A stretch of 64,000 nt of DNA, taken from assembly GCF_030695065.1 (NCBI RefSeq), contig NZ_JAUYTR010000023.1, positions 310,001 through 374,000 on the forward strand, given 5' to 3'. Shown here piece by piece: positions 53,237 to 63,221 of the stretch (the first letter of the stretch is position 1; each line of letters begins with the position of its first letter). This DNA is from Sediminibacterium sp. Its GTDB lineage: Bacteria; Bacteroidota; Bacteroidia; Chitinophagales; Chitinophagaceae. The translations under genes and the position numbers were made by a program. Under the pieces are notes generated by a model, which had not been told where the DNA came from, searched no databases, and saw only the letters and a list, made by a program, of their open reading frames with translations.

Positions 53237-55234
53237 TTATTTAAGGTATTTATTAAACCAGCCAATATATCTTTCAAAACGATCTTTTACATAACTAGGG
53301 GTACTGATACCATGAAATTGTCCTGGATAAATAATCAGCTCCGTAGGGGTTCCCAATGAACGGAGTGCTTGATACATTTGCTCACTCCCTACTGCAGGTA
53401 CATTAAAATCTTTTTCTCCTACCATAAACTGTGTAGGCGTTTTTATTTTATCTGCTTTCAAAAATGGATAAGACAATTTTAAATAACGATCCATATTTTT
53501 CCAAGGAGCACCCAACTCGTTGTCGTATTGGTTAATATATTGATCAACGCCATATAACGAAGAAACCATTGCTACACCCGCACCACTACTAGCTGCTTTA
53601 AAACGATTATCGGAAGCAATTAAATAATCGGTTAATATGCCTCCATAACTCCAACCAACAATTCCCAATTTGTCTTTATCGGCCCAACCTTTTTCAACTG
53701 CATAATCTACGGCACCTTGAATATCGATTACTTCTTTGTTTCCCCAATCGGCACTGATGGTTTTAGAATAATCCCAACCACGTCCACTGCTACCGCGATA
53801 GTTTACACCTACTACCATATAACCAGCAGCTGAAAGCATTTGTCTTGTTAAATCAAAACCGTATTCATCCTGTGCCACTGGCCCACCATGTATATAAAAT
53901 AAAGTAGGTAATTTTTGTGTAGCAGGAATATTGGCAGGGCGAAGCATAACACTAGATACTTTGGTTCCATCTGAACTAGTAGAGCTGTAACCGTCTACAG
54001 AAGCGAGTTCTAGCGAAGCAACAAATTCATCTTGGTGTTTGGTTAATCTTCTTGGAACACCATTTTCAACTGCATATAATTCAGCTGGCAATTGAGGTTC
54101 GCTCATACTTGCCACCCAGTTGTTATTGCTATGCGCTTGTAAAGCGGCATAACTTCTTTTGCCTCCAGCAACTTTAGTTAGCGCACCCGTTGCAAGATTA
54201 AACTGACCAATATATCTTTCTCTATCATCTGCAATTAATACCGCAATACTATTTCCATCTTTTGAAAATTTGATATTGCTCACAGGTCTATCCAAAGACT
54301 TAGAAAGTAGTTTGGGCTGAGTAGTTCCTGCTGCATCAATAATGGTTAGGTATTGTTCTTGGTATGCTGTGTAAGTTTCAGAAGCGGAACTTAAATATGC
54401 AATGGTTTTACTATCCAAACTCCAAACCGGGCTATCATCTGAACCTGGCCATTTAGTTAATTGCTTAGCTACTGCTTTGGGCTTTGCTTCCATTACAAAA
54501 ATATCGGTATTGATATTTCTATCTGGATCTGCTGTGGTATTGCTCACAAAAGCAATATGTTTTCCATCAGGACTAAAAACCGCACCACGTTGATCAAACT
54601 CCCCACTAGTAAGTGTATCTATTTTCTTGCTTGCAACATCAAATAGGTATAGGTGGATGGGATCACGCTGCGTAATATATCCCACTACGTCTTGCTTAAA
54701 CTTATAACGATCTATTACAATGGGCTTGGGGGTCTTTGGCTTTGATGTGTCTGCTGGTGTTTTGATGGTCATCAATATTTTTTTCCCATCTGGACTCCAG
54801 GAATAATCCATCAAGTTAGATTTTAGATTGGTCAGTTGTTTGCCCTCCCCACCCAATCTATTCATTAACCAAATTTGACTATTGGTTGCACCATTTCGTG
54901 CTGAAACAAAAGAAAGGTATTTGCCGTCTGGGCTCCATCTTGGTTGTGATTCCGCATCGGGGCTATTCGTCAATTGTATCGTTTGCTTTCCATCCCAACT
55001 CACCATCCATATATCGGTATTGCGTTTGTTTTGAGCAGAATCAACAGATGATACGGTATAAGCAACCCAATTCCCTTCTGGTGATACTTGCGGATCACCT
55101 AAGGTTTGCAAACGATACACGTCGGCGGGTTGTAATTTTCTTTTGGCTGTTGTTGTGCCAGCATTCTGTGCTGTAATTGTTTGCGAACTCAATAATGAAA
55201 GAGCCAGCAAGGAGAATAGCATTTTTTGTTTCAT
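53237..55234 (-). CDS. S9-family prolyl oligopeptidase/acylaminoacyl peptidase, exported
   Basis: About 665 residues from Met28 (55234), chosen because it begins the signal peptide MLFSLLALSLLSSQTITAQ and avoids overlap with the sirtuin gene; the frame is open from a TTG at 55315. The N-terminal half is a WD40-like propeller (DPQVSPEGNWVAYTVSSVDS; PRWSPDGKYLSFVSARNG). The C-terminal alpha/beta hydrolase has YIHGGPVAQDEYGFD, the nucleophile GWSYGG, the acid in GEKDFNVP and the His in QFHGIST. It cleaves oligopeptides in the periplasm or outside. It starts the unit with the FAD oxidoreductase. Confidence 0.92.
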   Translation of the reverse strand: MKQKMLFSLLALSLLSSQTITAQNAGTTTAKRKLQPADVYRLQTLGDPQVSPEGNWVAYTVSSVDSAQNKRNTDIWMVSWDGKQTIQLTNSPDAESQPRWSPDGKYLSFVSARNGATNSQIWLMNRLGGEGKQLTNLKSNLMDYSWSPDGKKILMTIKTPADTSKPKTPKPIVIDRYKFKQDVVGYITQRDPIHLYLFDVASKKIDTLTSGEFDQRGAVFSPDGKHIAFVSNTTADPDRNINTDIFVMEAKPKAVAKQLTKWPGSDDSPVWSLDSKTIAYLSSASETYTAYQEQYLTIIDAAGTTQPKLLSKSLDRPVSNIKFSKDGNSIAVLIADDRERYIGQFNLATGALTKVAGGKRSYAALQAHSNNNWVASMSEPQLPAELYAVENGVPRRLTKHQDEFVASLELASVDGYSSTSSDGTKVSSVMLRPANIPATQKLPTLFYIHGGPVAQDEYGFDLTRQMLSAAGYMVVGVNYRGSSGRGWDYSKTISADWGNKEVIDIQGAVDYAVEKGWADKDKLGIVGWSYGGILTDYLIASDNRFKAASSGAGVAMVSSLYGVDQYINQYDNELGAPWKNMDRYLKLSYPFLKADKIKTPTQFMVGEKDFNVPAVGSEQMYQALRSLGTPTELIIYPGQFHGISTPSYVKDRFERYIGWFNKYLK

Positions 55235-55296
55235 GCGTTGGGGTTTAAAAAGGACTATCAAATAATTCTTGTAAGATAAAAAGAAATACAGCAGGT

Positions 55297-56019
55297 CTAA
55301 AAAAAGCTTGAACAAAAATCAGTGGCAGTTTCTCTAATGATTTCTACACTAGGATGGTTAAAAGAAGGCGCTGGGTTGGGATCTACCACCATGGTTTTTT
55401 TACCATTATTGATGGCCATTTGTAATGCCCCATAGGTAAAGCCTACGGAATTGGATGTGCCCATAAAAATAATGGTATCTGCTTCATCCATCCATTGATG
55501 CGCTTCTTCGTATTGATATAATTCGGTATAATATTCATCAAACAATAAAATATGCGGTCGCTCCGATTTATTTTCATCAATGCTTCCGTTGCTGTGGATA
55601 TGAAATAACTCAAATAATTCCTGTTCTAAATTATTTTCGTCTACGGTATCCCAGTTGGCTAACGCTAATTCTTCGCGATATTGCGCATGAATTCTTCTCT
55701 TATAATTAATGTTTCCGTGAATTTCAATTAGGTTTTCTAATGGATGCTTAGCCTTAATATGAAGGTTGTCTATATTTTGTGTGATGACTTTTATATTCTT
55801 CGTGGCCAATATTTTATGTGCCTTATTGGGCAATGCATCTTTACAACTTACAAAGCGATGATAGTACCATTGTAAAAACGATCCAGTGTTGGTTCTAAAA
55901 TTTTGATAGGTTGCCATTTCCGTTGGGTTTTCATTCCATATTCCATTCTTTCCTCTAAAAGGTTGAATGCCCGATTCTACAGAAACGCCAGCCCCTGTAA
56001 TGACAACTGTATTTTTCAT
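55297..56019 (-). CDS. Sirtuin-family (SIR2) NAD-dependent deacylase without zinc cysteines
   Basis: 240 residues. The NAD-binding signatures are VVITGAGVSVESGIQPFRG and VITQNIDNLH, and the catalytic His is in EIHGNINY. The zinc-binding module that normally carries four Cys between the His motif and the C-terminal Rossmann part has none (the protein has a single Cys near residue 59). The RPHILLFDEYY segment replaces the usual RPxVVxFGE. It may be a deacylase of an atypical subgroup or a different NAD-using enzyme. It precedes the S9 peptidase gene with about 60 bp between coding regions. Confidence 0.82.
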   Translation of the reverse strand: MKNTVVITGAGVSVESGIQPFRGKNGIWNENPTEMATYQNFRTNTGSFLQWYYHRFVSCKDALPNKAHKILATKNIKVITQNIDNLHIKAKHPLENLIEIHGNINYKRRIHAQYREELALANWDTVDENNLEQELFELFHIHSNGSIDENKSERPHILLFDEYYTELYQYEEAHQWMDEADTIIFMGTSNSVGFTYGALQMAINNGKKTMVVDPNPAPSFNHPSVEIIRETATDFCSSFF

Positions 56020-56129
56020 AAACTAAATTTAATTCGTTCGTTTGAATATTGTGTCGTCAATATTATTTTCAAGGCTGCATACTTGGTTTCGTTAGCATCT
56101 TTAAAACAATTACCTTAGAATCAATCCTG

Positions 56130-59100
56130 ATGAAAAAATCTTGGTACATATTACTGGTTCTTGTTGCATGGTTAATCAGCTTTACTATACAAGCACAGGT
56201 ATACTGTGGTTATGATCTCGGAAGAGCAGACAGTGCTAAAGCAAACTTTTTTAGGGCCGAAGAACAAAAAATGAATTTTGCCATTCGTGCGCAAATTTTA
56301 AAATCAAGGGCAAGCATTTTTTCAAAAGGCGAACTTCAAAATAAGTCAACTGGAATTAAAAGTACCAGCACGTCTCCTTTACCCGCTACTGTTTATATTC
56401 CCGTTGTATTTCATATCATAGATGAAAATCCTTTCTCTATAACAGATGCAATGGTGCAAGCAGCTGTAGATGATTTAAATAAAGCTTTTGCACACCAAGG
56501 CGCTTATGGAGTTGATACTTTAGGAGCCGACACTCGTATACAATTTAAGTTAGCTCAAAGAACGCCTACTGGTGAAAAGTCAAATGGCATTAATAGAATT
56601 AAATCATTTTATGATACAGTTGATGTTGACCTTGAAGACGCTGCATTAAAAAACCAGATTAAATGGGACCCTGCTAAGTATGCCAATATTTGGGTGGTAA
56701 AAAAAATCAATGGTGAAATTCAACCCAGTGTTTTTGAATGTGGCCAATGGACCCGAATGGCTTATGGTGGTTATGCATCTGCTGGTGGTGGAATGGTAGT
56801 AGCAGGTTTAGTGACTTCTATTATTGCTCACGAATTGGGGCACTACTTGTCTTTGTTGCATACATTTCAAGGAACCAATTGTGTAAACAATGACTGCACC
56901 ACAGACGGTGATCGGGTATGTGATACCCCTCCAGACAGAAGCACACAAGGATCCGACTGTAACAATCCAGAAAATTCTTGTGGAACAGATACCCTTTCAG
57001 GTCCCTTTACAGTAGACATGCGCGACAATATTTCCAACTTTATGGATTATGGTACCAGTTGTCCAACTGTTTTTACACCCGGACAAGGAGAGCGTATGCG
57101 AGCATTCTTAGCCGTATTTAATGGTGGGAGTTTGTTGGTGAGTGACGGCGCAACACCTGTATGTGCCGATAATATTAATGCATTGTATGAAGTAACAAAC
57201 AATCCTTTTCCTTTGATAGGTACTTCAGTAGAATTTACTAACCGTTCTATTGGTGCAAGTAATTATGAATGGTGGATTAAGAACACCGCAACAGGTGCCG
57301 AGTCTTTAGCGGCAACTACCATCAACCTTACCTATCTTTTTTCTACGGCCGGTACGTATGCAGTTAAACTGAAGGCTTTCACTAGTTCGGGCACTTGTAC
57401 GAGTAGCTACTATACACAAATAATAGTAAGCTGCGGAACTGTTGCTCGGTTTTCGCCTGATAAAAGAATTGTTGCATCTAAGAACGCTATTTACGAAGAC
57501 ACAGTCACTTTTAAAAACTATTCAGAAAACGCAGATAGTTTTGAATGGTATATCAGAAACAATACAACGGGTATTCAACAATTGGTAAGTACAGCGGTTG
57601 ATTTAAAATATTCTTTTCCATCATCTGCTAATTATAGTATTTCATTAAGGGCAACCAAAGGAAGCTGTATTGCCAATTCACAAATATTTAGTTTAAATGT
57701 TACAGAAGCAACCAGTGATGCGGTGCTTGATTTGTATTCGGTTAACTGCTACAATAACGATTCAATCAGATTGTTTTTTGGCGTTAGAAATATTGGTGTA
57801 GATACCATACCCGCAGGCACTACCGTTCGGTTTTATGATAAAGACACTTTATTGCCTGGCAGAAAAGCCTTGGACTCGCTTTTTAAACTGCCAGCCGATA
57901 TCTCGGGTAATTGTTCGGCCACTTATGTACATTATGTAAAAGTAGATAGAAACAGACAAGACTCTATTTACTTAATATTAGATGAAGAAAATGCCATTCA
58001 GGAAATTAGTAAAACCAATAACCGCACACGAAGATTTTTGTTTCAGCCAACCCGAAGCATTACTCCAAAAGATACTACTGTATTGGTAAATAGTACACAA
58101 AGTTTTAGACTAAATCATGCGCCTGATCCACTAAGCTCAATACTTTGGACCAGTAATACAGGAAGTTTTAGTTGTACCAATTGTTTAACGCCGTCTATGA
58201 AAATATTGGATACCACTTATTTGAAAGTAAAAACTGTTACGCAGTATGGATGCGAAGATTCGGCTACAGCTACTATAAATATTTTTCCGAACGACTTAAT
58301 AGTGAGTGATCAAGCCATATTTTGTTATAAAAACAATGACAGTGTTTTTACCAGCACAAAGCTTTGTTTACTCAACGGATATGAACAATTAACAAAATCA
58401 ATTAAGGTTCAATATTTTGATACACTAAAAACTGAGCCAAGCGCTAGGCTATTGTACGAAGTGATTATTCCAGCGTCTACTGCTTTTAGCAATGGCTGCG
58501 CTACAATCAGTCATTCATTTGCTAGAAAAGGGGCAAACAATATTTATGTTTACATGAATCCAGACTTGGCTATTTACGAGGAGCAAACCAATAATAATAA
58601 TATATCTGCACCTTATAAAGTATTTGCTATTGGCTTACCAATAACTCAATTGGCTATTCCTAGAGGAGATCCATATCCTTTGTCTATTTTACAATTGGGA
58701 GAACCTGTTACCAATATTCTTTGGACCCCAAGCTTTGCATTCAATTGCACCGATTGTTTAACGCCCATACTTAAAACAAATTCTTCCACCATTATTTCAG
58801 CAATTGCGAGTAGCCAATATGGATGTATAGATACGGCTTCCATTCCTGTGAATGCTTATTTTACTTCTCACTTATCGTTGCCCAATGTGTTCTCACCCAA
58901 TGGAGATGGCAAGAACGATTATTTTTATGTGATAGCAGGAAAAGAAGTAACACAAGTAAAACTGTTTAGAATAATGAATAGATGGGGGGCAACTGTTTTT
59001 AATAAGTCAGGAACTTTACCCAATAGTTATAAAGATGGATGGGATGGAACCTATAACGGAAAACCAGCAGAAGCTGGAACCTATATTTATCAATTAATGG

Positions 59101-59159
59101 TGTTGCTATCAGATGGTACAACAGAAACTTATAAAGGAAATATTACGCTACTCAGATGA
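56130..59159 (+). CDS. Secreted M43-type metalloprotease with PKD domains and T9SS sorting domain
   Basis: About 1009 residues from the ATG at 56130, chosen because MKKSWYILLVLVAWLISFTI is a good signal peptide; the frame is open from 56049. The catalytic zinc site is H234-E-x-x-H238-x5-H244 (AHELGHYLSLLHTF) with a Met-turn in ISNFMDYG, as in M43 (pappalysin) peptidases. PKD-like repeats follow (about 350-560), with a CARDB-like middle region. The C-terminus (LPNVFSPNGDGKNDYFYV, then FRIMNRWGATVF, then EAGTYIYQLMVLLSDGT) is the gliding-motility type B T9SS sorting domain. It is exported by T9SS and is coupled to the following PorP/SprF gene. Confidence 0.92.
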   Translation: MKKSWYILLVLVAWLISFTIQAQVYCGYDLGRADSAKANFFRAEEQKMNFAIRAQILKSRASIFSKGELQNKSTGIKSTSTSPLPATVYIPVVFHIIDENPFSITDAMVQAAVDDLNKAFAHQGAYGVDTLGADTRIQFKLAQRTPTGEKSNGINRIKSFYDTVDVDLEDAALKNQIKWDPAKYANIWVVKKINGEIQPSVFECGQWTRMAYGGYASAGGGMVVAGLVTSIIAHELGHYLSLLHTFQGTNCVNNDCTTDGDRVCDTPPDRSTQGSDCNNPENSCGTDTLSGPFTVDMRDNISNFMDYGTSCPTVFTPGQGERMRAFLAVFNGGSLLVSDGATPVCADNINALYEVTNNPFPLIGTSVEFTNRSIGASNYEWWIKNTATGAESLAATTINLTYLFSTAGTYAVKLKAFTSSGTCTSSYYTQIIVSCGTVARFSPDKRIVASKNAIYEDTVTFKNYSENADSFEWYIRNNTTGIQQLVSTAVDLKYSFPSSANYSISLRATKGSCIANSQIFSLNVTEATSDAVLDLYSVNCYNNDSIRLFFGVRNIGVDTIPAGTTVRFYDKDTLLPGRKALDSLFKLPADISGNCSATYVHYVKVDRNRQDSIYLILDEENAIQEISKTNNRTRRFLFQPTRSITPKDTTVLVNSTQSFRLNHAPDPLSSILWTSNTGSFSCTNCLTPSMKILDTTYLKVKTVTQYGCEDSATATINIFPNDLIVSDQAIFCYKNNDSVFTSTKLCLLNGYEQLTKSIKVQYFDTLKTEPSARLLYEVIIPASTAFSNGCATISHSFARKGANNIYVYMNPDLAIYEEQTNNNNISAPYKVFAIGLPITQLAIPRGDPYPLSILQLGEPVTNILWTPSFAFNCTDCLTPILKTNSSTIISAIASSQYGCIDTASIPVNAYFTSHLSLPNVFSPNGDGKNDYFYVIAGKEVTQVKLFRIMNRWGATVFNKSGTLPNSYKDGWDGTYNGKPAEAGTYIYQLMVLLSDGTTETYKGNITLLR

Positions 59160-60193
59160 TGCAACAGCCAATGAAAATCTTTTTAATTAGAGCATGGATG
59201 GCCATTGGGTTAGTGGCATCATTGAGTAATATGGCGGATGCACAAGACCCTAGTTTTTCTCAATTTTTTTCTTCACCGTTAACGGTGAACCCAGCATTAA
59301 CGGGAAACTTTAATGGTACCATGAGAGCGGTAAGTAATATTCGTTCTCAAAATGCGGACTACAACAATGCATATAACACTAAAACCGTTTCGGTAGATTT
59401 TAATTTAATGTCGAATAAAATAAAATCAATTGATCGGCTAAGTATGGGTATTCTTTTTCTATCTGATCAAACTGGAAATAAAATTATTACGCAAAATAAT
59501 TTAGGTATTTCATTGTCGTATATGAAGGGATTAGATGATGAACAAAAAAGGTCTATCACGTTAGGTTTCCAAAGCAATTATAGCAATCGTAGATTTAATT
59601 CTGCCAATGCACAATTTGAAGACCAGCTTACGCCTGGCGGTTTTACGCTACCAAGCGGAGACATTCTTTTAAACAACAACTTGAGTAAATCGGCTATAGA
59701 TATCAATACTGGAATAGTATTCCAATATGCGCCCACCAGTGAACATCATTATTATATTGGAGCTTCTCTTTTTAATTTACTTCAATCTCAAAAAGAATTT
59801 GGTAGCAACACTAGTATTGCGCCTTTACGCAAAACGATTCATGGAGGTATGATGATTCCTGTTGGTTATGCGGGTACCTTTCATGCAAGTTTTTATTTTC
59901 AACAGCAAAAGTCTTTTAACCAGTTGTTAATTGGAGGCGCTTACAGTCATTATATTAAAGATGCTTTGCGCTCTTATGTTGAATTATACTTGGGTGCTTG
60001 GTATAGAACAGACCAAAGTATCATCCCTTATATTGGTATTGAATGGAATTACTGGAGACTGGGATATACCAACGATATGAGTTTTAGCAACCGCATTACC
60101 GCAGGACAATTGCGTTACTCTAACGAAGTTTCATTGTACTATACCTTAAACAAAGACAAGAGTTTACTGAAGTATAAGTGTGGGGTGTTTTAG
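59156..60193 (+). CDS. Type IX secretion-associated PorP/SprF outer membrane protein
   Basis: 345 residues. A signal peptide (IFLIRAWMAIGLVASLSNMA) precedes the PorP/SprF hallmark DPSFSQFFSSPLTVNPALTG. The rest is a predicted 14-strand beta-barrel with repeated aromatic-flanked strands (HYYIGASLFNLLQSQKEFGS). SprF proteins assist secretion or surface attachment of type B cargo. It overlaps the cargo gene by 4 bp, the usual coupling of sprF to its partner. Confidence 0.93.
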   Translation: MMQQPMKIFLIRAWMAIGLVASLSNMADAQDPSFSQFFSSPLTVNPALTGNFNGTMRAVSNIRSQNADYNNAYNTKTVSVDFNLMSNKIKSIDRLSMGILFLSDQTGNKIITQNNLGISLSYMKGLDDEQKRSITLGFQSNYSNRRFNSANAQFEDQLTPGGFTLPSGDILLNNNLSKSAIDINTGIVFQYAPTSEHHYYIGASLFNLLQSQKEFGSNTSIAPLRKTIHGGMMIPVGYAGTFHASFYFQQQKSFNQLLIGGAYSHYIKDALRSYVELYLGAWYRTDQSIIPYIGIEWNYWRLGYTNDMSFSNRITAGQLRYSNEVSLYYTLNKDKSLLKYKCGVF

Positions 60194-60200
60194 GAAACCG

Positions 60201-61556
60201 TTACAAGTCGTTTATAACTTTATACTTTGGCACTAGTGTTTTCATAATAGTCCAGGCAATCAAATAGGCAACCCCACAAAAAACAAACATAATGGTATAA
60301 CCTGTTTCAATATGCCCTATGGCTTTATATTTATCAAAAAGAGCGCCACCTACTTTTGTAACCAAAACACCACCAATACCCCCAGCCATACCACCAATAC
60401 CTACTACAGAAGCTACCGCTTTCTTGGGAAACATATCACTCACTGTAGTAAACAAATTAGCACTCCAAGCTTGATGTGCTGAAGCCCCTAAACCAATTAG
60501 TAAAACAGGTAACCAAAAACTAATTCCTCCCAATGGCTGTGCTGCTAAAACAACTAATGGTATAATAGCAATTAACAACATCGCGCGCATCCTACCATCG
60601 TAAGGCTCATAGCCCTTTTTCATAAAATACATAGGGAACCATCCACCCCCAATGCTTCCAATCATCGTCATGCTATACAGCACTGCCAAAGGGAACATGA
60701 TATCTGTACCAGTCATTCCGTACTGATCTTTTAAATAAGCAGGCAACCAGAAAAGAAAAAACCACCATACTCCATCAGTAAAAAACTTACCAACTGCAAA
60801 TGCCCAGGTTTGCTTGTATGCTAAGAGCTGAATCCAACGTATTTTTTCATTCTTGTTTTCTGCTACGGCATCTTGCTCTTTATCGCTTAGGATATAGGCA
60901 AGTTCAGTCTTCGAAAGTCTTTTTTGCTGATGAGGTCTTTCATAATAAAACAGCCAAATAAATAACCAAATAAATCCCAATATACCCACCACAATAAAAG
61001 CTGCTTCCCAACCCCAATTTATTGCCATCCATGGCACAGTAAGGGGCGCAAGTATTGCGCCAACATTTGCTCCAGAGTTAAAAATACCCGTTGCTAAAGC
61101 ACGCTCTTTTTTAGGAAAATATTCAGCTGTTGCTTTTATAGCAGCCGGAAAATTTCCTGACTCACCAAAACCTAATACAGCTCTTGAAAACATGAATCCT
61201 AAAACACTCACAGAAAAAACACCAAAACCAGCCCAACTTAGTAGAGCTCCAACACTCTCTCCAATTGGTATTGCTGCTGCATGAAGCATGGCTCCAATAG
61301 ACCAAATAATTATCGCCCAACCAAAACCCCATTTAGTACCTAACCAATCAATAAACCGTCCAGCAAATAACATGGAAATCGCATAAGTGAATTGGAAAAC
61401 AGAAGCTATATTGGCATAGTCGGTGTTGCTCCATCCAAATTGATCTTCTAATGTGGGCTTTAATAAACTCAGTACCTGCCTATCTAAATAATTGACAGTA
61501 GTAGCAAAAAAAAGTAGCGCACAAATAGTCCACCGATATTTTCCAATACGTTGCAT
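60201..61556 (-). CDS. MFS transporter of the hexuronate (ExuT-like) anion-cation symporter family
   Basis: 451 residues with twelve membrane segments. The ACS-family signature is seen in ATTVNYLDRQVLSLLKPTLE and RAVLGFGESGNFPAAIKATA, with FNSGANVGAILAPLTVPW and the second-half GMAGGIGGVLVTKVGGALFD. Relatives import galacturonate or glucuronate with protons. It is the last gene of the uronate operon, 28 bp after the aldolase gene, so uptake of uronates or related acids is the most likely role. Confidence 0.92.
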   Translation of the reverse strand: MQRIGKYRWTICALLFFATTVNYLDRQVLSLLKPTLEDQFGWSNTDYANIASVFQFTYAISMLFAGRFIDWLGTKWGFGWAIIIWSIGAMLHAAAIPIGESVGALLSWAGFGVFSVSVLGFMFSRAVLGFGESGNFPAAIKATAEYFPKKERALATGIFNSGANVGAILAPLTVPWMAINWGWEAAFIVVGILGFIWLFIWLFYYERPHQQKRLSKTELAYILSDKEQDAVAENKNEKIRWIQLLAYKQTWAFAVGKFFTDGVWWFFLFWLPAYLKDQYGMTGTDIMFPLAVLYSMTMIGSIGGGWFPMYFMKKGYEPYDGRMRAMLLIAIIPLVVLAAQPLGGISFWLPVLLIGLGASAHQAWSANLFTTVSDMFPKKAVASVVGIGGMAGGIGGVLVTKVGGALFDKYKAIGHIETGYTIMFVFCGVAYLIAWTIMKTLVPKYKVINDL

Positions 61557-61584
61557 ACTATTTTATTTATGATGATTAATATTA

Positions 61585-62235
61585 TTATAATGCTTCCATG
61601 AGCTTGGTTGTTTGTAGCTGTAGCTCTTCAAATAATCTCTCTTCCAAAATTTTGGTTGTAATCAACTTGCTGCCCAACCCTGTTGCTAATGCACCTGCAT
61701 CTAGCCAAGTTTTCACATTGCTGGCTTCTGGCTCTACGCCTCCTGTTATGATAAAATCGGTATTACTAAATATTGGTTTTACTGCAATAACAAATTCAGG
61801 CTTTAACACATTACCTGGAAATAATTTCACTATAGTACAACCCTCATTAACAGCAATATGTATTTCTTTTGGTGTCATACAGCCAGGTATCCAACAAACA
61901 GCTTTTTCCTTTGCTACGCTGGCTACCCCTTCATCAAAAAAAGGGCTAATCAATACATCTGCACCTGCTGCAATAAAATCAATTGCATCATCGGCTTTAG
62001 CGATTGTTCCAACAGCTAAAATGAGTTCAGGCATCAAAAGATTTCGTGCTTCTACCAGCGCTTTAAAACAATCTTTTGCAGCTATTCCCCTATTTGTAAA
62101 CTCAACCATTCTAATGCCAGTATTATACAATGCCTGCGTTAATAAAACAGTTACTGAGGGATCAGGATGGTAAAAAAGCGGAAGTATTTTCTGCTGTTTT
62201 AATATTGTCTGTATGCTTGTTGACTGATTGTTCAT
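61585..62235 (-). CDS. eda: KDPG/KHG aldolase
   Basis: 216 residues, class I aldolase barrel. The Schiff-base lysine is K137 in TIVKLFPGN, the catalytic glutamate is E45 in IRMVEFTNRG, and ILAVGTIAKADDAIDF and WIPGCMTPKEI complete the family pattern. It splits 2-keto-3-deoxy-6-phosphogluconate into pyruvate and glyceraldehyde 3-phosphate. Its start overlaps the KDG kinase gene by 4 bp, and the two steps are consecutive in uronate breakdown. Confidence 0.92.
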   Translation of the reverse strand: MNNQSTSIQTILKQQKILPLFYHPDPSVTVLLTQALYNTGIRMVEFTNRGIAAKDCFKALVEARNLLMPELILAVGTIAKADDAIDFIAAGADVLISPFFDEGVASVAKEKAVCWIPGCMTPKEIHIAVNEGCTIVKLFPGNVLKPEFVIAVKPIFSNTDFIITGGVEPEASNVKTWLDAGALATGLGSKLITTKILEERLFEELQLQTTKLMEAL

Positions 62236-63221
62236 ACACCTATCCTATTTAAAATATGGTTGACGGTTTGTTTTGTTTGATCGCCTATTTCACCCATTTT
62301 ACCCACTGCTGCTGAAGCTGCAAAATCGATTATTTGCTGGGGTGATTGCAGTTGCTGAATTCCGAACAATAGGCCTGCCATAAAGCAATCGCCACTTCCA
62401 ACTTTATCCACTACCTGATGTAGTAAAAATTCTCGAGACACAACAGTTTGACCCTGACGATGCAATACCGCAAAATAAATTTGATCCAATCGAAAAGTAT
62501 AAGCAATCGTTTTTACTTGTTGGTACTTCTGCAGCAATAATTGCATACTCTGCAATGCTGCTTGAATTAATTCATCTTTGCTTTTGCCTTGACTATTTTT
62601 GATTGTAGATGGAATTTTTAATAGCTGTTCTGCAGCCCAAATATTACCCATTACAATATCTGCTTGCTCAATCAAAGGATGCATCACTTCTTGAGGTTCT
62701 TTACCATATTGCCAAAGTTTAGCTCTATAGTTGAGATCTATAGAAACCGGTATGGATTTCAATTTAGCTTCGCCAATCGCTTCAATACATACATCTGCTA
62801 CCTGTTGATTTAATGAGGGATTAATGGCACTAAAATGAAAATGAGTGCAATCAGTGAATAATTTTTTCCAATCAATCATTCCCACTTGTAGTTCAGAAAA
62901 TGCGGAATGGGCACGATCGTAAATGACCCCACTTTGCTTTAAATCGGCACCTTGTGGTAAATAATAAGTACCAATTCGCTCACCGCCCAATTCAATGGCA
63001 AGGCTTATTTGTTGATCCTGAAGTTCACCAATAATTTCTTGTGTCAATGTATGATTGGGTAATCGAGTACAATACCTCACTGGCAATCCCCAACACGCGA
63101 GTGCTGCAGCAACATTCAGTTCTGCTCCACCTATATAGGTAGGGATCATTGCATCAAGTATCCACTTTCTATTTAAAGGTGGAGAAAATCGCAGCAATAA
63201 TTCACCAAATGAGCAAATCAT
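62232..63221 (-). CDS. kdgK: 2-keto-3-deoxygluconate kinase (PfkB family)
   Basis: 329 residues, ribokinase fold. The N-terminal substrate lobe has FGELLLRFSPP and YIGGAELNVAAALACWG, typical of KDG kinases. The ATP/anion-hole motif is KVGSGDCFMAGLLFG, with GSGD instead of the more common GAGD; the catalytic Asp is present. It phosphorylates KDG for the adjacent aldolase. It overlaps both neighbours by 4 bp, so the operon is translationally coupled. Confidence 0.9.
   Translation of the reverse strand: MICSFGELLLRFSPPLNRKWILDAMIPTYIGGAELNVAAALACWGLPVRYCTRLPNHTLTQEIIGELQDQQISLAIELGGERIGTYYLPQGADLKQSGVIYDRAHSAFSELQVGMIDWKKLFTDCTHFHFSAINPSLNQQVADVCIEAIGEAKLKSIPVSIDLNYRAKLWQYGKEPQEVMHPLIEQADIVMGNIWAAEQLLKIPSTIKNSQGKSKDELIQAALQSMQLLLQKYQQVKTIAYTFRLDQIYFAVLHRQGQTVVSREFLLHQVVDKVGSGDCFMAGLLFGIQQLQSPQQIIDFAASAAVGKMGEIGDQTKQTVNHILNRIGV

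Noticed and set aside
61598..62173. Open frame of 191 codons on the plus strand opposite the KDPG aldolase gene
   Set aside because: It is fully antisense to a well-supported enzyme gene, has no recognisable domain, and its composition fits a reverse-frame shadow.
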